Of a DNA stretch of 29,684 nucleotides, positions 22,522-29,684 are shown in pieces. Both the position numbers and the translations under genes were made by a program. The stretch comes from a virus. Below the pieces are notes generated by a model that worked only from the letters and a program-made list of their open reading frames with translations, searched no databases and had not been told where the DNA came from. Positions within the stretch are counted from its first letter, which is position 1; every line of letters starts with the position of its first letter. The stretch is from IMG/VR virus record IMGVR_UViG_3300017760_000053, positions 1-29,684 of that record. One strand, given 5' to 3'.

Positions 22522-25500
22522 ATGAAAAAAGTAACAACTATAGTTCGTAATCTAGATCAACTATCTACATATATCACCGATCAATCATCATTATCTAGTA
22601 ATATATTTAATATTACCGAATTTCCATTGGAATTTACTATTGGTAAAAATTTAATTAAATTAAAAGGAAATACTAATATATTTGAAATTGGTACTGAATT
22701 AGCAATTGAAATACTTGATTCTAATAGAAATCCAATTTATCATGAAATTATTGATTATATTGAAAGTGATACTTCTAGAGTATTAGCTGTTTATGTTTAT
22801 GATACAACTCCAGCTGGTAATTGTACTGTAACTATTGCTGCAGTTTTAAATCAATTATATACAGGAGAACAAATTCCAACCGTTTGGAGAAATAAATTAA
22901 ATGTCAAATGGACAAAAAATATATCAGTTAACAATAAAGCAACTAATACTTCAGAAATAATATTCGAAGATACAAAACTTCCAACAGTAGAAGTTTCAGA
23001 ACAAATAGGAGTTCGATTAGATAGAATATATGAAAATAACGAACAGTTTCCAATATATACAACGGGATTAATAGAATTTGAAACACGGAACAATAGTGTA
23101 TTAGCAAAAATAACCGGTGGAGAATTTGATCCAAAATTTTCTGGAGGAACATTAACAGTTACTAATCCAGTCAATGCATTACCAATACCGTTATTAACTA
23201 CTAGCTCTGCTAAACCGTATACATCAAAAATTAAAAAAATATTAAATAAAGATTTTATTGAATTAGATGATCGATATGTATTTACTTATAGTCAAAGTTT
23301 AACGCAACACGAATTTATTAAATTTGATGCATCACCATTTTCTTTATCATATGAAGCAGTACCTACATATATACCAACTCAACATTCAGAATCATTTGCA
23401 TTAACACAAATAAAAAACTTAAATCCAGGGACTGGCGACGTATCAAGAATTAAATTGTATATTAATAGCTCAGGTACTATTGGAACATATGAATTAATTA
23501 ATGATATATCATTAGAACCTACAGAAATATTTGTTGATGCAACTGGATCTATTTTTCCAGATGTAAGTATTGGTTATTTTACATCGCAAAGTATAATTGA
23601 TTCATATTGGGAAGTTAATCAATACAATGGAAAAAATATAGTTACAAAACCAACATTAACATTTTCAACTAGTTCATTAAATAATTCATTAATTGTTACT
23701 CCATCTGTTTCATATTCTGGAGATCAAAATGCAATTGTATTACAAACAACTAGTTCATTACCTGGAGTATTTGTTAAAGATTCAGAATATAAAATAATAT
23801 TTGATGCAATTGGGATAAAAAATTCTTTAAGTAATCTAGAAAATCCAAAAATTTGTATATATTTATCCGGATCTGCATTTGATTATGATAATACTAATTT
23901 GCAAAATGATTATTATCCTATATTATTAGGTAAAAAAATAGGAGAATATGAAACTCCAAATAATAATCAACGATTAGATGATTTACAATTTAATTTTACT
24001 GCAGACAAAACAGGAAATGGATCATTATTAATATTAATTGAATCAGGACAATGGCAATTTTCAGATATTAGAACATTAACATCTGCAGAAAAAGGATTTA
24101 CAGAAAATTACACAAGATTTAGAACTGACATCCCTGTAAAACATAAATCTGATAATGAAATAAAATTTAAAATTGAATATTATAACGCTGCTGGAGTTAA
24201 AAGTGATCATGAAACAATAGTAACAAATCAAGTATTTCAAGGAGGAAATAGATATATAGACGGCGGATTTTCAATGTTAACAGGTTCATTAACTGTTGCT
24301 GATACATTAAATTCTGGAGTTGAAATAGTAGGATTACAAAATACTGGATATATTAGATCATTAGGTTATGATGGGTTTAACCAAGCAATGACTGGACGTG
24401 GAGGATTTTTATTATTTTCTGGTTCTGCATTACCAAATCAATTTGCAACATCATATCAAGGTGTTGGTTTGGAAATGGTTGCTGATTCAAATAACTTTTT
24501 TAAATTTAGAACAGATCCAAGTGGATTAGAAATACAAACAGAAAAATTCTTTTTAGGTAATCCATCTACACAATTTATTAGTGGATCAAATGGACAATTA
24601 GAAATATCATCTTCTGGATATCATATAAGACCTTCCGGAGATATAACAGCATCTAATTTTCTAATGGAAGGTGGAGTCATAACAAATAATGTAACTATTT
24701 TAGGATCATTATCTGCAAATAGTATTTTAACTCCCGCACTAATTAACGGAAATCCAGCAACGCCAGCAAATGCATCATCATCAATATCAGATCAAGGATT
24801 AGCAATATTTAGATCTGCGTCAATTGCTGGATTTAATATATCGCCAGAAGAAATACGATCACCTGGCGACGCACTTCGTTTAAAATCTATAGGACAAATA
24901 ACAGCATCGGATGGATTTTTATTTGGATCAAAGGCAGCAAGTAATTTTATACAATTTGCTGGAAGCACATTAACAGTAAGAGGTGATTTATCAGTTGATC
25001 AAATATTTACGCCTGCTTTAATAGGTGGGAGTCCTTCAAATGAAACAAATGCATCTTCATCTATAAAATCAGATGGATTTGCAAAATTTGTATCTGCATC
25101 TATAGGGGGATGGGGTATTACTACAAGTTCTATAGAGGGTGGTAATCTTATAATGAAGCCAGAAGGTATTTTGCAAACAAAAGATTTTGCTAGCGGATTC
25201 AAAGGTTGGAAAATATCATCTGAAGGAAACGGAACTGCAGAATTTGAAAATGTAAGAATTAGGGGTACTTTAAGAACAACTACATTTGAAAAAGAATCTG
25301 TAAACGCAGTTGGTGGTCAACTATGGGTTACTAACGCAACAACATTGACTGGATCAAATATAACTGCTAATGCAACTACAATGTCTGTAGAAAATGCTAG
25401 TGGTTTTGCTATAGGTGAAATTCTATTAGCTAAAAAAGTAGATGCAACTGGATTTCAGACAGAATATCTACTAATCGAATCTTCGTCCATAGATGGAAAT

Positions 25501-28290
25501 AACACCGGTTCGGACGAAGTACATGGAAGAATATTTGTACAGCGAGGATACGGTAGTGGCTCAGAAGGAAGTTTTGTTGGAGATTTAGCTTCAACATCTC
25601 AATCATATGATGCAGGACAAGTTATTGTATCAACTGGGTTGAGTGGTAGTGGATATATTAAAATGAATGCAAATCCTAGAGATTCAAATACTCCATTTAT
25701 TGACATAGTAGAAAGAACAGGTAGCGGATTATATGATGTAGAATTAAGATCTAGATTAGGAGATTTAAGTGGATTATCAAACTCATCTTATGTATTCGGA
25801 AATCCTAGTCCAGGATTTGGATTAGCAACTGATAATGTGTTCTTACAAGGGGGCATAATAGCCAATACAGGGTCAATTGCTGGTATTGAAATGGAAGCTG
25901 GAAAATTATATATAGGAGCCGGAAATCATGCAAATACAGACACTGGGTTTTATGTAGATTCAGGATCTAATTTTTCATTAGGAGATAAATTAACTTGGGA
26001 TGGGTCATCATTAGTAGTTAGAGGACAATTAAGATTAGAATCGGGCGAAAATGTTCAAGATGCAATAAATGAAGCTACTGCTTCAAATACAGCAAAATCA
26101 TTAATATTAACATCTGATTCACAAGTAATGGCATTTGATAGTGCATCAGATAATACAGCTACTCCATCAAATATTATATTTAGTATAGCACAACAAAATT
26201 TAACCGCTAGTATATCCGCTAGTAACGTTACTATAACAACAGCTCAATCTACTAATGTAACTGGCTTTGATTTTGATACTGGTAGTATAACAGTAAATTC
26301 AGCTGGACTATATAGCGGAATTGTATCTGGAAGTATAACGTTTGCAGGAGGACTTTCTGCAGGAGGATTAGAAACTGATAAAGATAATTTTCCTGTATCT
26401 ATTACAGTTAACGGAGATTCATTAACAGATACAACATCATTATTTAAAGTGCAAGGCGGAGCAACTGGATCAGACGGTACTCCAGGAGTAGATGGTACAG
26501 ACGCAGTAACTGCATTTCTAACAAATGAATCTCACACGTTTGCATCTAATGTTGCAGGAACAATACCGTCATTTGTAGGTGGTGATACTGATATGGAAGT
26601 ATTCGAAGGGGTTACTAATAAAACTTCTGCTTATTCATTTGGAAGAGTTAATGGAGTTGGAGTATCTTCTAATATAGTATCAAATACAGTTACTGTAACA
26701 GGATTAACTGGAGATACTGGATCAATAGCTATAACAGCAACATCTGCAAGTACATCGTTAACTAAAACAATGTCATTAGCAAAATCTAAACAAGGAACAG
26801 CTGGTACTGCAGGAGCAACTGGTCCAACAGGACCAAATTTTGATTTCTTAACTGGATCAATATCTGAAGTTGATACTACTGGCGGATTAAATGCTGGATT
26901 ATTAATGACATCTAATGTATTAGGATTTCATGGTAATATTACAGCCGGCGATGGAACTAATGCAACTATCAATGATTTTGTTACGTTTTTAGATTCTTCT
27001 GGTAACTTTTTTATAGGTTCTGCATCAGCAGGCCATTTTGCATATTCTCAAGCAACTGGTCAATTATTAGTATCAGGATCAGAAGTAGATATACAAACTC
27101 CAAAATTCTTTTTAGGATCAACTAATAATCAATTTGTTTCAGGAGCAAATGGAAATATAGAAATATCATCTTCAAAAATTCATATTAAACCAGACGGAGA
27201 TTCTATAGTTAGAAAGATCAATGCAGAAGAAGGTACAGTTGGAGGATTTGAAATATCTTCATCTAGAATAGAAGGCATCGATTCGATTGTTTATAGTGTA
27301 ACAATAACAGCTGATGGCAATCAAGGAGAAGGCGAAAATGTATTCGTCATAAGTAATTTTAGTTCCACGCCTTCATATCCTGGAGGTGCTAATGCATTAT
27401 TGAATCTTGGAGGATTAGAATTAATAAATAACTCAAATAATTTTTTCTTTGATAGTAATGACACTCCGACCAGCGCCGCGCCTATAAGAGATTATAATAC
27501 TGGTACCGGTGTTATAAGACTAGATTCTGGGTTTACTGTCAGCACCGATGGAGAGGGAGTTTCATTTACAGTGAATGTAACAGATGACCGTACGGTAACA
27601 CCATTTGTAGTTCAAGGAGGAAATTCAACTAATTTCCTTGCCGATGCAACTGCTAAGTCATTACTTATACCATCTGCATCATACGGAGAAACAGGAATTC
27701 AATTAGAATATAATTCTGGAACACCAAGATTTTTTGCAGGTAATGCAAATGGAGGATTTTTTAAATTTGATGGTACATCAACTCAAATAAGTTCATCCAA
27801 TTTTAATATTGATAGTAATGGAGATGTATCAATGGCCGGTACAGTTACAGCAACAGCTGGTCAGATAGGAGGATTTGCAATAACGCCAACTGCTATATCT
27901 AGTTCAAACAATAACTTAATATTAAAATCTTCTGGAAATATAACTGCATCAAATGCGTTATTTAATGGACGTGTAACTGCACAACAATTTACCGAAAAAA
28001 CAATTAAAGTTACTAATTCAAATCAATCAAGTTATCTTAGAACCGTTACTGGAGGAAAAAATTTAGTATTTGATGGTTCATTAGGAGGAGATATTATTAT
28101 GAATATGATTATAGCAGTTCCTGCCGCTAGTGCATTTGTTATTAAAGATATAGAATTACTAAATACAGGTTCTGCTAGTAACGTAACATCAACCTCGGTT
28201 AATGTAATTATACAAACATCAGGAATGCAATTTGACACTACAGGTATTAGTGACGCAATAGATGACGCTTTTCCTCTAGTTGCAAGTTAA
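22522..28290 (+). CDS. Giant modular tail-fibre protein
   Basis: The 1922-residue protein is built of beta-rich modules. Residues about 1-560 are domains of mixed beta type. From about 590 the chain turns to fibre repeats: a KFFLGNPSTQFISGSNG unit at 675 and a matching KFFLGSTNNQFVSGANG unit at 1528, and two tandem copies of a 93-residue module with TPALI at 737 and 830 followed by NASSSI and GFNI/GWGI turns. Two short collagen-like Gly-X-Y stretches (about 1313-1327 and 1425-1439) flank an Ig-like domain containing ESHTFASNVAG. The end carries another GGF-ITPTAIS repeat and a hydrophobic VVNVIIQ-type closing strand. It is probably the long receptor-binding fibre or tail tip. The ATG follows an A-rich leader with weak Shine-Dalgarno. 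Confidence 0.8.
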   Translation: MKKVTTIVRNLDQLSTYITDQSSLSSNIFNITEFPLEFTIGKNLIKLKGNTNIFEIGTELAIEILDSNRNPIYHEIIDYIESDTSRVLAVYVYDTTPAGNCTVTIAAVLNQLYTGEQIPTVWRNKLNVKWTKNISVNNKATNTSEIIFEDTKLPTVEVSEQIGVRLDRIYENNEQFPIYTTGLIEFETRNNSVLAKITGGEFDPKFSGGTLTVTNPVNALPIPLLTTSSAKPYTSKIKKILNKDFIELDDRYVFTYSQSLTQHEFIKFDASPFSLSYEAVPTYIPTQHSESFALTQIKNLNPGTGDVSRIKLYINSSGTIGTYELINDISLEPTEIFVDATGSIFPDVSIGYFTSQSIIDSYWEVNQYNGKNIVTKPTLTFSTSSLNNSLIVTPSVSYSGDQNAIVLQTTSSLPGVFVKDSEYKIIFDAIGIKNSLSNLENPKICIYLSGSAFDYDNTNLQNDYYPILLGKKIGEYETPNNNQRLDDLQFNFTADKTGNGSLLILIESGQWQFSDIRTLTSAEKGFTENYTRFRTDIPVKHKSDNEIKFKIEYYNAAGVKSDHETIVTNQVFQGGNRYIDGGFSMLTGSLTVADTLNSGVEIVGLQNTGYIRSLGYDGFNQAMTGRGGFLLFSGSALPNQFATSYQGVGLEMVADSNNFFKFRTDPSGLEIQTEKFFLGNPSTQFISGSNGQLEISSSGYHIRPSGDITASNFLMEGGVITNNVTILGSLSANSILTPALINGNPATPANASSSISDQGLAIFRSASIAGFNISPEEIRSPGDALRLKSIGQITASDGFLFGSKAASNFIQFAGSTLTVRGDLSVDQIFTPALIGGSPSNETNASSSIKSDGFAKFVSASIGGWGITTSSIEGGNLIMKPEGILQTKDFASGFKGWKISSEGNGTAEFENVRIRGTLRTTTFEKESVNAVGGQLWVTNATTLTGSNITANATTMSVENASGFAIGEILLAKKVDATGFQTEYLLIESSSIDGNNTGSDEVHGRIFVQRGYGSGSEGSFVGDLASTSQSYDAGQVIVSTGLSGSGYIKMNANPRDSNTPFIDIVERTGSGLYDVELRSRLGDLSGLSNSSYVFGNPSPGFGLATDNVFLQGGIIANTGSIAGIEMEAGKLYIGAGNHANTDTGFYVDSGSNFSLGDKLTWDGSSLVVRGQLRLESGENVQDAINEATASNTAKSLILTSDSQVMAFDSASDNTATPSNIIFSIAQQNLTASISASNVTITTAQSTNVTGFDFDTGSITVNSAGLYSGIVSGSITFAGGLSAGGLETDKDNFPVSITVNGDSLTDTTSLFKVQGGATGSDGTPGVDGTDAVTAFLTNESHTFASNVAGTIPSFVGGDTDMEVFEGVTNKTSAYSFGRVNGVGVSSNIVSNTVTVTGLTGDTGSIAITATSASTSLTKTMSLAKSKQGTAGTAGATGPTGPNFDFLTGSISEVDTTGGLNAGLLMTSNVLGFHGNITAGDGTNATINDFVTFLDSSGNFFIGSASAGHFAYSQATGQLLVSGSEVDIQTPKFFLGSTNNQFVSGANGNIEISSSKIHIKPDGDSIVRKINAEEGTVGGFEISSSRIEGIDSIVYSVTITADGNQGEGENVFVISNFSSTPSYPGGANALLNLGGLELINNSNNFFFDSNDTPTSAAPIRDYNTGTGVIRLDSGFTVSTDGEGVSFTVNVTDDRTVTPFVVQGGNSTNFLADATAKSLLIPSASYGETGIQLEYNSGTPRFFAGNANGGFFKFDGTSTQISSSNFNIDSNGDVSMAGTVTATAGQIGGFAITPTAISSSNNNLILKSSGNITASNALFNGRVTAQQFTEKTIKVTNSNQSSYLRTVTGGKNLVFDGSLGGDIIMNMIIAVPAASAFVIKDIELLNTGSASNVTSTSVNVIIQTSGMQFDTTGISDAIDDAFPLVAS

Positions 28291-28307
28291 AAAAAAAGGA
28301 ATAAAAT

Positions 28308-29516
28308 ATGGCAATTATAGATTTAGATCCAGGACAAAGTTATAGCTTAGCTAGAATACAGCAAAAAAGTGTTATTCTAGATTCTTCAAATCATTGTCAC
28401 GCTACAAAAGTTTTTGGAAATCAAGTATTAATTTCTGGATCTAATATTACTAGTGTAGGATTAGACTTACAACGAACTTCAACTCTTACTAGTGTACAAT
28501 TAAATATGAGAAACATCGGCTCCGGAAATTCTGGAATAGGTATACACGCCGGCAATAAACCATATTCTATAGGCGTAGATAATTCAGACAATGATTATTT
28601 TAAAATAGGGCAAAGTAGCACTATTGGTGGTTCTACCGGATTAACAATGACTACAGGTTTGAATCCTGATGTTATAATTAATAACAATTTAACAGTAAAT
28701 GGTAATTTAGCAGCTAATAATTTAACATCGTTAAATGTATCTGGCACAAGTACTTTGGGAGATGCTAATAGTGATAACACAACTATAACTGGAAGATTGT
28801 TAGCTGGAACACTTTTACCGACTTCAGGCCATTCTATAAAAAGTAATGTAGCTAGTGGATATGTTGTTACAATGCTTAATGATGGAAACAATTCGAATCG
28901 ATTCGGATTAAGATTACAGGCCGGATTAGATAATCAAACTTATCCAAATCACAACGTAACAAATTATTACATGAGATTAGATGAAGGCGACGGCGGAGTT
29001 ATAGCATATGTTACAGCATTAAATAAAAATGTAACATGGGGTACATTCACCGGAGTTCATGACGGCCATGTATTAACACAAGATAATATTAATTCTACAA
29101 TTAACGAAAATACTAGTTCAGCATACGACACGGGTACAATTGTAGTAACAGTTAAATCAGAATTATCCGGAAGTTATCAGCCTGATCATTACATAGTCTC
29201 GTCATCTACATATCAGGATAAAAGAGTCATAGGAGTATATTATAGTGTTTTAGATCAAGATGCATTGGGCGATGGATATGAATCTATACATAACTTTGCT
29301 TCCTTAGGGGACGGTCCTATATTAGTTTGTTCTCAAAATGGAAATATTGAAAATGGAGATTATATAACGACGGCGTCAGGATCTGGTGGATATGGATGTA
29401 AACAAAACGATGATTTACTACACAACTATACAGTTGCCAAATCTTTAGAAGATGTAGATTGGAGCACAGAATCAGAAACTACAAAATTAATATCTTGCAC
29501 GTATCATTGCGGATAA
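28308..29516 (+). CDS. Tail-fibre-like protein with Cys-containing C-terminal domain
   Basis: The 402-residue protein has an Asn/Ser/Thr-rich N-terminal and middle part with repeated short strands (NPDVIINNNLTVNGNL, LNVSGTSTLGDA), typical of a trimeric fibre. From about residue 240 there is a distinct domain: WGTFTGVHDGHVLTQDNI, a VVTVKSELSG strand, then GPILVCSQNGNIENGDYITT, YGCKQNDDLLHNYTVAKSLE and an end CTYHCG. The GDYITT...KQ-DD-L-HNYTVAK pattern resembles C-terminal folding or processing domains of phage fibres, though I cannot assign it to a named peptidase or chaperone family. AAAGGA at 28295-28300 serves the ATG. It would partner the giant fibre encoded just upstream, as adjacent distal fibre genes usually do. 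Confidence 0.65.
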   Translation: MAIIDLDPGQSYSLARIQQKSVILDSSNHCHATKVFGNQVLISGSNITSVGLDLQRTSTLTSVQLNMRNIGSGNSGIGIHAGNKPYSIGVDNSDNDYFKIGQSSTIGGSTGLTMTTGLNPDVIINNNLTVNGNLAANNLTSLNVSGTSTLGDANSDNTTITGRLLAGTLLPTSGHSIKSNVASGYVVTMLNDGNNSNRFGLRLQAGLDNQTYPNHNVTNYYMRLDEGDGGVIAYVTALNKNVTWGTFTGVHDGHVLTQDNINSTINENTSSAYDTGTIVVTVKSELSGSYQPDHYIVSSSTYQDKRVIGVYYSVLDQDALGDGYESIHNFASLGDGPILVCSQNGNIENGDYITTASGSGGYGCKQNDDLLHNYTVAKSLEDVDWSTESETTKLISCTYHCG

Positions 29517-29528
29517 TGTTAATTAAAG

Positions 29529-29538
29529 ATATTTATAT
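29529..29538 (+). promoter_or_regulatory. Recurrent intergenic motif variant ATATTTATAT, copy 6
   Basis: The first eight bases match the motif core ATATTTAT. Unlike the others it ends only three bases before the next ATG (29542), so it cannot be a promoter for that start unless translation begins elsewhere. Its reverse complement contains TATAAATA. Confidence 0.35.
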
Positions 29539-29541
29539 AAA

Positions 29542-29684
29542 ATGAATAACGTAACAGTATTATTTCCAGGAGGCTTTAAGCCAATAACAGGAGCGCATAT
29601 GGCTCTTGCTCAAAGATACGCTCAAAATCCTAGTGTTGACCAAGTCATCATGTTGATAGGCCCCAAAGAGAGAGAAGATATAAC
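29542..29684 (+). CDS. Nucleotidyltransferase-like protein (5' part, runs off the window)
   Basis: The frame opens at ATG 29542 and stays open to the window end (47 complete codons). It starts MNNVTVLFPGGFKPITGAHM, which fits the cytidylyltransferase/NMN-adenylyltransferase superfamily: a strand, then G-G-F-K-P and a variant of the (H/T)xGH nucleotide-binding motif, here T16-G-A-H19. The following VDQVIMLIGPKERE strand-turn also fits a Rossmann-like alpha/beta fold. Such genes in phages are linked to NAD metabolism or sugar/cofactor activation, but the substrate cannot be told from this fragment. No strong Shine-Dalgarno is seen; AAAG at 29525-29528 is 13 bases away. Confidence 0.65.
   Translation, partial: MNNVTVLFPGGFKPITGAHMALAQRYAQNPSVDQVIMLIGPKEREDI

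Noticed and set aside
26461-26836. Collagen-like Gly-X-Y runs as a sign of a host-derived collagen gene
   Set aside because: Short Gly-X-Y stretches are common connectors in phage fibres, and these are embedded in a longer fibre frame.
1-29684. CRISPR array, tRNA genes, insertion sequences or attachment sites
   Set aside because: I saw no regularly spaced direct repeats, cloverleaf arms, transposase genes or target duplications on either strand. Short tRNA-like elements cannot be excluded without a dedicated scan.

Overview
The window reads as a segment of a strongly AT-rich, double-stranded DNA tailed-phage genome with a contractile (myovirus) tail, distantly related to phage T4. The evidence is the baseplate-wedge pair gp25-like and gp6-like, a gp5-like hub/spike protein, a gp7/P2-gpI-like wedge protein, a gp55-like late sigma factor, a gp61-like primase and gp47/gp46 (Mre11/Rad50) recombination functions. 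All credible genes lie on the + strand, most overlap or abut, and Shine-Dalgarno sequences (AAGG, GGAG, GGAGGA) are common. The host cannot be named from the sequence; the style fits an uncultured aquatic or marine myovirus.

Layout. (1) 1-1861: tail end of an upstream gene, an HD-domain protein, a small membrane-anchored coiled-coil protein and a gp55-like sigma factor. (2) 1886-4347: a helical protein, the gp5-like spike and a Gly/Pro-rich structural protein. (3) 4377-13817: a small helical protein, gp25-like, gp6-like, a DNRLRE-like beta protein, an unassigned structural protein and a 1183-residue gp7/gpI-like protein carrying a LamG-like domain. (4) 13854-17261: three adhesin/baseplate-periphery proteins, two of which share a C-terminal module. 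(5) 17258-22497: a non-structural island with a kinase-like protein, a T7-type endonuclease I, a DNA primase and one 1031-residue Mre11-Rad50 (gp47-gp46) fusion. (6) 22522-29516: a 1922-residue modular tail fibre and a second fibre-like protein. (7) From 29542: the start of a nucleotidyltransferase-like gene.

How the parts work together. Blocks 2-4 and 6 build the baseplate and its host-contact apparatus. Block 5 supplies lagging-strand priming, DNA-end processing and branched-DNA resolution. The sigma factor in block 1 probably switches on the late structural genes. A 10-base motif, ATATTTATTA or a close variant, lies 14-19 bases upstream of the first gene of six transcription-unit-like blocks, with one more copy just before the last gene. 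It is the clearest unexplained signal in the window. No tRNA, rRNA, CRISPR array or insertion sequence was recognised, and no gene-free stretch exceeds 181 bases.
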